The translations under genes were made by a program, and so were the position numbers. Source: Mercenaria mercenaria (taxonomy: Eukaryota; Mollusca; Bivalvia; Venerida; Veneridae). Taken from it: a stretch of DNA of 64,000 nucleotides. Positions 1 to 10,700 of this stretch are shown in pieces. Position 1 is the first letter of the stretch. Each line of letters opens with the position of its first letter. The notes below the pieces were generated by a model, which was given only the letters and a program-made list of their open reading frames with translations, did no database searches and was not told where the DNA came from. Location of the stretch: assembly GCF_021730395.1 (NCBI RefSeq), contig NC_069367.1:71781501-71845500 (forward strand), read 5' to 3'.

Positions 1-110
1 AACACTTTAAACAGCGCAGATGCATGTATAACTTGGTTTTCTACTTTCACTTTTGACGATAGCCAATCCTTACCATTATCGAGCTTCTTTGATGTAGAAT
101 TAGGCCATGG
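1..110 (+). CDS. Possible exon cut by the left window edge
   Basis: The first 110 bases are open in one frame and end at a usable donor (CATG then gtaaaa), leaving one base of a split codon (phase 1). The last residues read as a hydrophobic and Ser/Asp-rich stretch. The sequence NTLN followed by a TFTF stretch faintly recalls the LAMP exon at 4932-5142, which also ends in phase 1. This could be the tail of a divergent first luminal domain of the LAMP gene, or chance. The resemblance is weak and no upstream sequence is available to test it. Confidence 0.25.
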
Positions 111-1138
111 TAAAATACTCCTGTGTGTGCGTGCTTCACCGCGAGGTACTCGTTTTATCTATTTCTATTTTACTGTTAAACTTTTATAATAAATCGTTGT
201 AAAATAAGTAAACAATTGAAATAAAGTATAAAATATCAATATAAAAGATTTTTACTGCACAGGGAAATGATATGGTTCTAAATTAACAATGTTTACTTAA
301 AATAGCCTGTAAGTTAGTGTGTAGATGCCGTACTATTTCATGGTTGGTACACAGGTGGCAGTAACGTACCTAGGATACAGTATGGGTTTTTTTTTCTATT
401 TACCTCTAATATTTAGAATTAATTTTATTTACCCAATTCACAATTATTAAAAAAATGCGAAGAATGTTTAATTAAGTCCTCATAAATCACCGCTTAAGAG
501 GAAACTCAGTTGGTTTCCGAGCTATCCTAGCGTGTTTCAAACTTGAACTATCATTTTGCTTGTCATACATTTGCTAGAAATAAATAAATTTTGAACAATG
601 TAAACAAATACTGTCAGATATAAAAATGAGATAAGGCAGGTTTGTTGTTAAAATTGTTTGAGTATAAAATAACTGTTCACAGACAGTTTTTGTTTGTTTC
701 TACATCTACCAGTTTTTGTTTGTTTCTACATCTACCTCCGTACTCAATTTAATTGGTACCAGATTGTTTTAAAATTGCATCTAGAAATTAACAGTTGAAC
801 TTTAAATACTATTATAATACCTCACTTTTGTCTACACTCCATTAAACGAGAAAGAGATATTTTGACTATAAAAAACATTTTCAGCCTTTTGGACACGTGA
901 CTAAGCGAAAGTGACTGTCAGGTCATGTGGCCGCGCAGATATTTAGAGTGTCATATAAGGGCAAATAACTGCTTAATTTTTTAGCCAAATCATTAAATGA
1001 TTGCCTCCCTTGTACACATAGTTGAACTTGTTCATAATGATGTTGAAAAGATGAAACTGTTTAAATTAAATCAATTAAAAAAAAACATTTTTAAAACTTT
1101 TATATGACTTAATTTTGTTCGGTACAATAAAATAAATA

Positions 1139-1270
1139 TCATATGGCAGCGTGTGTGACACTGATATTGTCAACCCTCGAAACAGAATGTCACCACTCGG
1201 TTTTCGCCTCGGGTGACATTCTGCCCTCGGGTTGACAATATCAATGTCACACACGCTGCCATGTGATATT
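1139..1270. repeat. Fold-back repeat (MITE-like hairpin)
   Basis: Two arms of about 55 bases are near-perfect reverse complements. The left arm starts ATATGGCAGCGTGTGTGACA and the right arm ends with its complement, around a centre containing CACTCGGTTTTCGCC. A structure like this is typical of a small fold-back transposable element without coding capacity. Its family was not identified. The flanking 0.1-1.9 kb otherwise shows only AT-rich, non-coding sequence. Confidence 0.75.
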
Positions 1271-1928
1271 AATATAATAACACACGAGTAAAAATAAATT
1301 ATCATGTTTAGAAATTTAATGTTAAAGATACATATACCTTTATTTCCTACACTGTTTGAGCTGATTACACTTTACTCAGATTTTACAATAGTACATTCGT
1401 TTTGCATACTTACTGACCATTTTTCAGGAGATTTTTCACTTGAGCAGATAAATATGAACACCTTTATTTATATAAATTATTGGTGATCAAATTAGCTTGC
1501 ATGGCGATATGTACATGTTATTTACAAGCTTAAAATATAAAAGCAGTTATAATAATGTCAGTCAATTTGTTCACTCATAACAAATAAACGTATTCATATT
1601 GATTTGCTCAACCGCCAGATTATCCTAAATTACCAGTAAAGTATTATTGTGACAGCTTATCTGTATACATGTCTTTCACTTTCTTCCAAATTTGTATGAG
1701 ATACATGTCATATAATAGTACATAGCAATAGCAATATGTTTAATCTTGGTCACACAGACGTTTATTATTAAAGCTTTTATCATTTGAATCTGTTATCTCC
1801 AACATGGCTTACAGTAGTCCAATGTTATCACCCTGTTTTATGTTTAAACATGACCTTAAACATTGGACGATATAGTGTTCATACTGATATTTAAACCACG
1901 TGAAACAATTTCGAAAAAAAATATTTCA

Positions 1929-2071
1929 GCTTCTTTTTTCAGACCATTGACAACCCTGGACTTAAAAGTGCTCCCGAGCGGAAATGAAAGTTTACGGAAT
2001 AAGTTTTCAGTTGATGTGATTCTTTTAATCCAAGAGGATGAAAGTGATAATACTCATTTTGCTGTGTTCAT
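1929..2071 (+). CDS. Candidate exon upstream of the LAMP domain
   Basis: An open stretch follows an acceptor (ttcag at 1924-1928, or a second at 1938-1942) and ends at a strong donor, AT then gtaagt at 2072. The peptide has alternating hydrophobic residues and an N-glycosylation site (NES), as in an extracellular beta domain. From the 1929 acceptor the start phase fits the possible exon at the window edge. The end phase (2) does not fit the 2148 acceptor of the next exon; it would fit an alternative, weaker acceptor giving a start at 2174. The exon is plausible but its connection is unresolved. Confidence 0.4.
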
Positions 2072-2147
2072 GTAAGTCACTACTTTACTGAAATTCAAAC
2101 AAGTGTAAGTTTTTGTAACTTAAGCAAACCACAAACTGTTTCTCCAG

Positions 2148-2256
2148 TATACGTCTGCGCAGGTGTTTCCGAGGCGGCGAACATGTGTCTTAGAATGTGA
2201 AATTGACACCGAGAAAGTTTGCCCAATCACTCGGCCAAACTCCGAACCTTGCGCTG
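2148..2256 (+). CDS. LAMP gene: Cys-rich exon before the luminal domain
   Basis: The exon runs from acceptor ctccag to donor gtaggt and ends in phase 1, which joins the next exon through a GAT codon. It encodes a segment with four cysteines and several Arg and Pro residues, ending SEPCA. It is not part of the LAMP fold and may be a hinge or a small N-terminal module. The start is uncertain (2148 or 2174). Confidence 0.6.
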
Positions 2257-5200
2257 GTAGGTGTTTAATGGCGGCTACGGAGCAAGACAACGTTTTTTTG
2301 TATCCTGTTCATCTTAACTGTGTTCCTTTCAGAGAGTATATTCAAGTACATTGTGTGTTAATTTATTGCTATTTGCTGATAGGCAAACAGGCGATAAAAT
2401 AAGTTATTCACAAATACAAGGCACATAGGAGAAAACTGGAAGAATTCCTTCGAAGAATTTTGATTCATGTTTTCCTTTTTTTCAGATTTATTTGTTTGCC
2501 ATGTATCCGCAACATCATCCCAGCCACCTAGAAATAATTACACAGTCTCCAATGATGACGTCACATGTGTCATCATGACAGCGGGGTTTGAGCTAGTGGT
2601 TCCATACGCAGGCAATGCAACGGTAATTGAATAACTATTTTAACTCAAGGATTCAGCCAACATAACAGACTAAACTGTCGGAATAGTTTGTTTATTTGAT
2701 ATACCTAAGCAGAGTTAGTGTTTTGCTCCCTTTTCGTTTAAATTGTAATTACTAGATTGCATTGCTGTTAATAGCGAGCTCGAAGAGCAGGCCCGAAGGG
2801 AATCGAGCTTTACGGTAACGCAAGAAGATCTATACTTTCACACTTGGTGATGGCTAGAACATCTGATACGTATTAGACCTTCCTGGTGATGGATTTGAAA
2901 AGTTTCGTCGGAAGTTTACATGGATGCTTTTAGATAATTATGTTTTACATTATTCATAGTGTTCTTTACATTTTTACATGGATGTTTTTAGGTATGCTTT
3001 ACATTTTTACATCAATGTTTAGGCTTTACAGTTGGCGTTTGTAAAATGACTTCTTCTCGGCGATATATGACCATTTTGTGTCGATTCGCCGTAAAACCCA
3101 ACTCACTCACTCACTCACTTAAAAAAAGCGCACCCTAGCGGACTGGTGCTCACAGGAAGTACTTCTTTCCGGAGTGAATACAGAACTTCATTCAATTGCT
3201 AAAAATTATTCATCACTCAACAATAACAAAAGAATGATTTCCAGTTGCTTGAAAAAAATATTATTTGCATTTAAAAGATCAAGCATCGACCAGAAAATGG
3301 AAAAAATGTTATTAATAAGCAGAAAGAAACGGGAACGCGGTAATGACGTCACCGTGACACCGGCTTCCCATAAATTTTGCAACGTATGATATTCACTGTA
3401 ATAGGCATGGTGACACTAAATGTAGACTTTTTCAAGTGAATAGGTTCTCCTGAATTCTTGTGACTAGTGAATAGTTTCTTTGTGACAAATAGATGATGCA
3501 TAATATTTTTAGCTAAATCCGATTTCTTTGAGCTCGCTTTGAGGCTTTGCCTTATTTCATATTAATAAGATATGGGTTATTTATTGTTGATGCTGAATTC
3601 TCGCGTTTTATAGGGAATCGATCCTACCGATGCGACGAAAATCGGGATCGATCCCTCTATGGTAACATGCGATATACGAATGAGATATATACTATCGAAT
3701 TAAAAAATGTGTCCTTCCGGCACGTGCACAGAGCGTCTGACTTCTGATTTTTTGGAAGAATACGTTTTTTCCTTGTTCCTTATAAGCGCCCACATAACTT
3801 GTCCGAACCGCAACGTCTTGCACATCAGTACAAATATGGACAGTGTTGTCTACCTTTAAAATGACACGGAATCGATGCTGTCATTAGACAGTTCTTTTCA
3901 AATCTTATGGGAGGAGTTGAAGTCGGATCGATTCCCGGTTGAGACAGTGACTTATTTCGTAATATTATAGGCAGTGATTAAAGGGAACCAATCATTTGTT
4001 AGTCAAAATTAAATTCCTCTATAAATAGCACCAATCAGAACGCACCTTTGTTCATGACACAAGAGTGCTAGGAAATAGTTCTTGGTATGAATAGGTATGC
4101 GGATAGATGACTTCGGTTTGTGTTGACACATCGAGGAATCAATGATTAATTTCCAGTATTTTGATTAAAAAAGCACTGTCATTTCGGATAAATCATTTAA
4201 CAGTAGATGCGTGACCTTCTGGAAGAGCACAGACACGAGTATCGGACCTGTAGTGAAAAAAAAGATATGACCAGACAGACATAAATACCTGTTTTCATGC
4301 TAAATCAATCCATAATAAGATGGTGTATATCATTTGAAAGGGGCTCATACTTCACCACATACTTTTCATTTAAGACCAATTAAAATGTTTGTAAATAATA
4401 TTAAATATAATCTGCTTACAGTTTCGAACATTTACCATCGTTTGGCACAAAGAATTTTCAATTCGCTATCAAGAATCAAGGAGCAATTTAGATTTATCAT
4501 TTTCACTCTAGCACTTAGTTTTTAACATGAAGAATTTGGACCATGCTTGCTTTCTGTATACAATAATTGATAATTAGACTAGTATTTCACATTTATGTCT
4601 ATACTTTTGAAGAACTGGATGACGTGTTTTTATTAGACTTGACCGTGATTATGCATGTACAGCGATTATTTTTTCAGCTATAGACGATTTCAAACAATGA
4701 AAAAACTTGAGTAAACTATATAGAATGCTTGAAAACATTTCACCCAAAATAGAAGTTCTCGTTCTGCTTACGTCTTTGACAAAAATAATCACAAGTTTGA
4801 TATCTAAACATTCCTGTTGTACAGAAATTGTCCTATTCTTTGACATTATAGAGCTTTGTAAGGACTTAACGTATTTTATACGAGTAGTTTGTCGATTTAA
4901 GGTTGTGAAACGTATCATTTTCATATTACAGAACTACACCACCATTATACCAGTGCCAAGTAGTCCATACGTGAATGGGTCCTGCGGAGTGGACAGAAAC
5001 ACTTTAAATGTGTATTTTAATAACTCATGGACTCTCACTTTCACTTTTACAAACTCATCAAAAACAGAATATCAGATGGACACAATTTTGCTGACATATG
5101 CTGCGAGCAATGCGTGGTTTCCTAACATATCATCTGCCTATGGTAAGACACACCAATCAATTGGTACATTTTAAATTAGAATTTTCAGACTAGTCAATTA

Positions 5201-6885
5201 TCTATGCTGCTAAAATTTACGGAGTAATAGACATAGGTAATACACCGTTGCAATCATGCATTTTATGATTGAAAAAACAAATTAATATGTTACAGCGATT
5301 AAGAATATAGATTAAATGGCTTTTCATCAGAATCTGGATGAACTTCTCTGATACGTCCTATTCAAAATTGTTAGGATTTAACTGACTTCCATTACTAAAC
5401 TGAAGTCATTAACCTATTTCTATGATAGAAAGGGATTTGCCCCATTATAAATGTTCCGATATGACTACAGTAATGTTACACTGTTAATTTGCAGCCGGTA
5501 AGATATACACGTTTACCACACAGTTACCAGACGGGACAAACCAAGCACCTGTTAGCGGATCCTATCAATGTCAAGGTCAGACAAATTTGGCGCTAAACGG
5601 AAGCATAGTCATCAATATATACGACATCCGTTACAGAGCTTTTGGCGAAACGAATACAACGTGGTTTGCCAACAGCAGTAAGTAGACAGGAGCATTGATA
5701 AAACAGCTTCGCAGGCAGCCAATAAATACACGTACATTTCATGTATGTTTGATTAGTTGAGAAATGCTTAGATGCTTGGAAAAGTTACCAGGCAGAATTA
5801 TTATTAAATGACATTAGTATCATAGGAAATGATAACTTTATACAAATAAGGAACTTAGCGATATCAGTTCACAATTGATTGTTTTTATCTTAAATTAAGT
5901 CTAAATCTGAATCATTTTCAGTAAATTTCATACACGCAAAACCGAAAAGGATATTTCTATTTATGACTTTGAGACCATATAACGCTCCATGCGGATAACA
6001 CTTCCCGGGGATCGTTATGCGTGCTCCAAATTGCATGAAGCTCCCCACATAATGAAATGTTGATGGAACTGTACCAATACGACGTTGCAGTTATATATAT
6101 GACATGCATACAGTTAATGAATTGTACTAGATTGTAGGCCGGTCTCAAAACTCTAGAATTTGACTCATGATGAGCTAACTAAAAAGACTGATCAGAGGCA
6201 AGGTTGTAGATTATATATTGTTGTCGACGTATTGAAAATCCGAATATATTATGAATAAACACATAAAACAGGATTATCTTAAAAAGTATCAACTGCTATA
6301 TATTGCATCAGAAACAAATATAAGAGAAAGAAATAAATTAACTTGTCGTATCGTGAGATCATGTACCATGCCCTGATTAATGCTTGCTTGTATTTATACT
6401 TATTCATAGTCGCCATATGTTCGTCTCTTCCAAAAGTCTGGTATTGTAATGGGAGGTGTAAGTGCCAGGCGTGAAGGGTCTCTAATCTCGGCGTCAGTAG
6501 TTATCAGTTGGACGAAGTCTCCTGACTTCGTAGTGAGACGGTGTCTCAATAACTCCACTGCGTCCGTTCTGCTGGTCAATATATCGTACACCTACTATTA
6601 TATCAACAAAGGGCACGTATGCGTCTTCATCGTTAAAGGAGATCTCATTTGGTTTTCACGGAATTTAGAGTGATTTCACCCTTATTCGAACTGGTAAAAT
6701 CTAACAATTCAACTCTGTCCTCTTTTGCAGATATACAGCAATGTACCCAGACTAGCCCAGTACCGCAATCGGATACAGCTGCCGCAGTGTCTGTTGGGAT
6801 AGCGCTAGCCGTAATGATAGTCGTTGTCGTCTTACTGTATATAGTTGTTACGAAAGTTAAGGGTGACAAATACGAGTATACATAA
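2148..6885 (+). CDS. LAMP-family lysosome-associated membrane glycoprotein (5' end uncertain)
   Basis: Exons: 2148-2256, 2486-2622, 4932-5142, 5495-5677, 6731-6885; all junction phases agree and give 264 residues. LAMPs are heavily glycosylated type I proteins of the lysosomal or late endosomal membrane. The four LAMP cysteines are at residues 64 (VTC), 100 (GSCG), 178 (YQC) and 218 (QQC), with family-like spacing of 35, 77 and 39 residues. NxS/T sites are frequent. A hydrophobic helix spans about 230-253, followed by an 11-residue tail, the same length as in vertebrate LAMP1. The tail ends KYEYT, so the sorting tyrosine is in the usual place but the last residue is Thr rather than a bulky hydrophobic. 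Only one LAMP domain is visible, preceded by a short Cys-rich segment; a signal peptide was not found, so 5' exons are missing from this model. The gene symbol is left open because LAMP1, LAMP2 and other members cannot be told apart here. Confidence 0.85.
2486..2622 (+). CDS. LAMP gene: first-cysteine exon
   Basis: Acceptor ttttttttcag, donor gtaatt. It encodes the start of the LAMP domain (NNYTVSNDDVTCVIMTAGFE), matching the family pattern YxVxNxxxTCLLAxMGLQ. It ends in phase 0. Confidence 0.85.
2771..3122 (+). repeat. SINE-like element with (ACTC)n tail
   Basis: The segment ends TTCGCCGTAAAACCCAACTC followed by a run of ACTC units. A CGCCGTAAAACCCA block plus a short tandem tail is the usual 3' end of mollusc SINEs. 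A clear tRNA head is not visible, so this is probably a truncated or degenerate copy. It lies in the LAMP intron between 2622 and 4932. Confidence 0.5.
3123..4931. other. Remainder of LAMP intron
   Basis: No convincing exon on either strand. A short self-complementary motif GGGATCGATCCC occurs near 3642, with related GATCGATTCCC around 3923-3935. The open frame from 4707 runs into the true exon at 4932 but its upstream part is intron. Confidence 0.6.
4932..5142 (+). CDS. LAMP gene: second-cysteine exon
   Basis: Acceptor tattacag, donor gtaaga, phase 0 in and phase 1 out. It encodes NGSCGVDRNTLNVYF and LTFTFTNSSKTEYQM and ends WFPNISSAYG. This matches the LAMP block CGxxxxTLxLxF, hydrophobic FxFT, then FPNxS. 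Three to four N-glycosylation sites are present. Confidence 0.9.
5495..5677 (+). CDS. LAMP gene: third-cysteine exon
   Basis: Acceptor atttgcag, donor gtaagt, phase 1 to phase 1. It encodes GKIYTFTTQLP and SGSYQCQGQ, then a beta-rich block ending RAFGETNTTWFANS, equivalent to the family YxCxxxxxVxLxxxVxVxxxxxxLQAF region. Confidence 0.9.
6731..6885 (+). CDS. LAMP gene: last exon, transmembrane helix and tail
   Basis: Acceptor cttttgcag. The exon carries the fourth LAMP cysteine (IQQCTQ), a short linker, a helix rich in V, I, L and A, the tail TKVKGDKYEYT and the stop. In LAMP2 of vertebrates this exon is the one that is alternatively spliced; no second version of it was seen here. Confidence 0.9.
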
Positions 6886-6889
6886 ATAC

Positions 6890-7320
6890 ATCAAATATGA
6901 CCTTTATTATACCCATCGATACACAGTGTATAGGGGCTTTACTGGAGTCAAGCATGCCCGTTCGTCCGTAGTACCGCCCCTTCGTATTCGTGTCCGCTTC
7001 AAATCTTTTTAACTGCTTGGGAGATAATCTTGCATCAGTTATAAACCTCATCCAAAACAACGTGCAGAGCGCACAACTAGGCTCTCTATGTCCAAGGTCA
7101 GTGTCACACTTGGGAGGCCAAAGGTCAAATTTTAACTTTGTGCCCGCCCCATATCTTCTAAGCCACTTGGAGGTTTACGTAAAACTGCATCAAATAACCA
7201 CCCCAATAAAACGATGTGCAGAGCGCACAACTCAGGCTATTTTGCCCAAAGTCAAGGTCACACTTCCTGTCTTCTAAACCGCATGGAAGATTTTCATAGA
7301 ACTGACACCATAATTTACTC
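6890..7320. repeat. Mollusc-type interspersed repeat in the LAMP 3' region
   Basis: Two imperfect internal units share AACGTGCAGAGCGCACAAC / GATGTGCAGAGCGCACAAC, phrases such as CAAGGTCA, and stretches like CCGCCCCxTxxxxxxCTTCTAA. The style resembles the other low-complexity repeats in the window. It lies directly after the LAMP stop codon, so part of the LAMP 3' untranslated region probably derives from it. Confidence 0.5.
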
Positions 7321-7422
7321 CGGCGTCTTGAGGTGTCAAGTAAGAAATAGCTCTAGTTTCAGTTTGTCATGACTTCCGTAAACATTATCACCTGAAATAT
7401 GTACATTTTCATATGTCTCATT

Positions 7423-7432
7423 AATAAATAAA
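7423..7432 (+). promoter_or_regulatory. Possible LAMP polyadenylation signals
   Basis: Two overlapping AATAAA hexamers lie about 540 bases after the LAMP stop. An earlier AATAAA at 7204 is an alternative. Position is the only evidence. Confidence 0.35.
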
Positions 7433-7589
7433 CATAGTAAGAATAGTTGTTGGCTGTTGTTTCTTTTTTTTCAACTGAAATATGATTTTCTTGGATTGTG
7501 TTGAAAGCATATTCAATTTTACAGCATGATGTTTCACCGAAGTTAAATATTTCGTCATTTGTTTAAGTAGTAAAATATTAACAATAAAT

Positions 7590-8410
7590 TAATCGTCGAT
7601 TCTAACACGACCACATTTGTTTCCCTATTAAACAAAGAAGACAGAGAAGAATGGGTTATTATGTTTCTGCGTCAAAATTATAAAGTCATTGCGTCAAGCT
7701 GGAAAAGAGGTTAGATACCACCAATAGTTTTCCCCATAACATTATGGCGTGTACGACCTTCAGTAAATCGAAACATATAGATCTTACAACATTTTTTTTT
7801 CAAAACCTATCTGAATACAACCAAAATAACGGGTGAAAAACATATAACATATATAGTGATACTTTACTTTAGTATATTTCGTGTGAACGATACAACCCCC
7901 TCTTTATATCGTTGTCCTTACAGGAGAAAACCGTTTCGCGAATTAAAATTAAAATATTCTTAACGCATTAAAAGGCTTGGTTTTGTAAAATAAATCACTC
8001 CTTCACGCTTCTTTGCATTGCTGGCCAATCAGAACGGTCTAAACTGTACCTTGTTCCCAGGAATAAGATAACCTTATTACTTGTAAGTTACTTGTTTGAA
8101 CTGGTGGTCTCTGACCAAGAAACCCACACAAATACAGGCAACTATTTAGTGGATGTCGTCAAGGATACATAATAATCATTTATAACGCGTTAACATTAGA
8201 ATCGAAGTAATTTGTCTTGGTGATTTGCCCTTGAATAAAATCATTTTTTTTGTTGTTGTTTAGATGCATCCTCGTGAGAGAATTCTTTTTGCATCTGAAC
8301 TAAAAAATCTGATTTTATTCAACGGCAAATCACTGTTTTGGATATATTATTTCTTATATAAAATTTGGATTTCAGATGCGAAGACATTACATCACGAGGG
8401 TTCAACCCAA
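7590..8410. mobile_element. Non-coding repeat, copy 1 of a family (see 19650-20035)
   Basis: This segment shares a series of ordered blocks with 19650-20035: TTCTAACACGA, TTCCTATTAAA-like, GCGTCAA followed by GCTGGAAAAGA, GATGTCGTCAAGGAT, TTAGAATCGAA, GATTTGC followed by TTGAATAAA, and CAGATGCGAAG. The right part is also self-complementary: GTGATTTGCCCTTGAATAAA near 8220 against TTTATTCAACGGCAAATCAC near 8313. It looks like a non-autonomous DNA element with an internal hairpin. No transposase is present. Confidence 0.6.
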
Positions 8411-8510
8411 GTAATATTATAAAACACTATGCATCTTTATTCAAGGAAAAAATCATGGTTAAGATCTAAGATAACTATCATATTCTTCATTACACCCACA
8501 AAAATTTCAG

Positions 8511-8643
8511 TACGACGCTATGGTATTTTACGCTGTAACGTAAATACTGTGATTCACAAACCAATGAATATGCCTCCTTTGGGCAAATTCGCTTCATCCA
8601 CCCCGGGATACGCCGGTCATATAAGTGACCACGTGAGCTGCAA
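8511..8643 (+). CDS. Candidate exon of an unidentified gene
   Basis: A clean acceptor (aaaatttcag) and donor (CAA then gtaaga) frame 133 bases that are open in phase 1 to phase 2. The peptide contains NMPPLGKFASSTPGYAGHIS. The TPGYAGHI motif recalls the PGYxGxxP repeats of ciliary microtubule inner proteins of the FAM166/CIMIP2 type, but this is only a short similarity. The next candidate exon (8932) fits in phase. The region lies partly within repeat-rich sequence, so it may not be a live gene. Confidence 0.35.
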
Positions 8644-8931
8644 GTAAGAAATAACAAATTTATAATTTGTAACGATTTTCTATTAAGGCCTGTTCCAAAT
8701 AAGTTGGCCGATATCTTTCTACCTTTACTGGTATAAGGCACAAAATTCCAAATCAAATGTTTTTAACGAAGTTATATCGCGAAAATACGTGATTTGCCGC
8801 TTAGTCTTTCTCTCAAGACGGACGCACCTTGGTCGTGTGCAGTGCCGGGAAGCCAAAAACTGCCTAACCGGTTTCCAGTGGCGAAACAGCGTACGCTGCA
8901 AAATTGAAACGAATTAGCACTTCGTTTTTAG

Positions 8932-9112
8932 GATAGCAAACGGGATCGTGTTAGACTGTTATTTCACAGTAAAAATGATTCCAAATGGACCACCCAGTTT
9001 AGGCTCTATACCACTTGTTCCGTTTCAGTCAATTGGTTTATCAGATACAACGAATCAGATCCTGACGTTGTCTGAATGGTCTCCGAGTTATTTAACAAGA
9101 TCTAGAGCATAG
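8932..9112 (+). CDS. Candidate terminal exon following 8511-8643
   Basis: After the acceptor tcgtttttag a frame in the phase required by the 8643 donor stays open for 59 codons and ends at a TAG. The peptide includes MIPNGPPSLGSIPLVPFQS. No family was recognised. Support consists only of the splice signals, the matching phase and the length of the open frame. Confidence 0.22.
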
Positions 9113-9840
9113 TTCTTAACTGAAAACAAATGTGTGCGTCAATAATATTTAAAGGGGAATAGGCAAGAACAAATACGCACCATTTTTAGGATAGGAGACA
9201 TTTCACTAGGAACTATTCGATCTCCCTTTTTTCTTTTCATTTCTTTCGTTAATGTACTATAAATTTCTCAAAGAAAATAAGTGCAGGAGAATCTGATTTC
9301 TAAAATTTAGAAGATACGTTAACACGACCTAAAGTTGTCGTTTTTATATGAAACAAAGAAGGATTTGAATTACTGACTTTTAATCTTATACTAACATTAC
9401 CATAACAATCAAAATCAGTCAGTATTCCTGCATATAAGTGTATGTAAATTCATATACCATATTTGCTACTGCCTGTATAAGGACAGATCCATGACGTCAT
9501 TGTGCCCCAAAAGACCTAACGGTTTATTATATTGATAACATTTAAATGGCTATTCTACGGAAGCACCAAAACCAGTGATAATATTATGACAATCGAACGA
9601 CAGACAAAAATGTTGTGATATTGTCAGATATGTTAGAGCTACATACCTGTTTAATTCTACATTTACGCACTTGGTTCAACTGTCATTCCTGAAAACTCAA
9701 GTACTGATTTTGAGCATACATTTGCCTTAATTAGAAATTTAAAATAAGAATTAAAAACAACAATTCATTCTTCCTCCTTTATTTATTTTTGTCATTACTC
9801 AGTTGTTGACCAGCTCTCGAGCAGCTCCCAGATTTAATAG
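9113..9840. other. Gap with no recognised feature
   Basis: AT-rich sequence without convincing exons, RNA genes or repeats that could be recognised by eye. Confidence 0.5.
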
Positions 9841-10700
9841 TTATCAAGTCAATATATATTTGAAAGACCAAATGCGTTCCATCTTCTCACTGTACATGCA
9901 CACAGTCCGTCTTGTAATATTGTTGAATAGTACAGGCATTTCTTCCGATTCAATATCAAACTCAAATATAAGTTCATGGAACGTCGTATTATGCGAAATA
10001 TTCAATAACGAAAACAATGTAATATTATTCAATCCTAGCTCCACATTGTCAGCTACGCGATCACTTATCCTATCCATTATGATATTCATGATGTTAAATA
10101 TATTGCGAGTTTAAAAGAAAAACCCGGCTGTTTCACCATCCTTTAAACAATAGTGACTGGTCACGTCTTTAAAACAATAAACATTTTTCCTTTGGTATGA
10201 TTCATACCACTTGTTCACGCGTGTACAAATTAGACCTTCGTCGTGCTTTGTTTTGCATTGTACATGTAACCTTCCACATCGTGTACTAAACAAACTTCCA
10301 AACCGATCACTTAGGATACAGCTAACAATTAATTTGCGAATTTTGTCAACGTTGGGATTTCCCTTTCTTCACAAACGGGAAAGTTGTTACTAAATACATC
10401 AACAAGCCGAGAGAATGCATTATATTTTTGCCACATTCTTTGTCCTCTTTGGATGTATACAAACTTCTTTTTTCAATCTAAATTCGTTTGTGTTATTAAC
10501 GAATCGTGGTAGGAAGATCTTGAACGGGTTTTGTACGTATATAGAAATACTGTTCTATATAAAAACTGTGTTGTATCGTATTTATTTGTATCAAAATAAT
10601 TGTTTATTCTCCAACTTACAAAGTCAAGTGCGCTCATGCACTAAGCAACGAAATGGCAAAGAAAAAACATCTTTATCACGTTAGGACCTCCAACTAAGCG
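9840..10700 (-). pseudogene. Unidentified coding-like stretch, apparently broken
   Basis: On the minus strand several adjoining open stretches have balanced, protein-like composition, including Cys, His, Trp and charged residues. They do not read as one intact gene, and no normal exon boundaries fully account for the changes. No domain was recognised. It may be the remnant of a host gene or of some integrated element. The plus-strand ORFs over the same interval look like shadows, with low-complexity Leu/Ile/Ser content. Confidence 0.3.

Noticed and set aside
9803-10114. 103-residue plus-strand ORF
   Set aside because: Low-complexity Ser/Ile/Leu/Asn content and no splice or start context; it is more likely a shadow of the minus-strand coding-like stretch.
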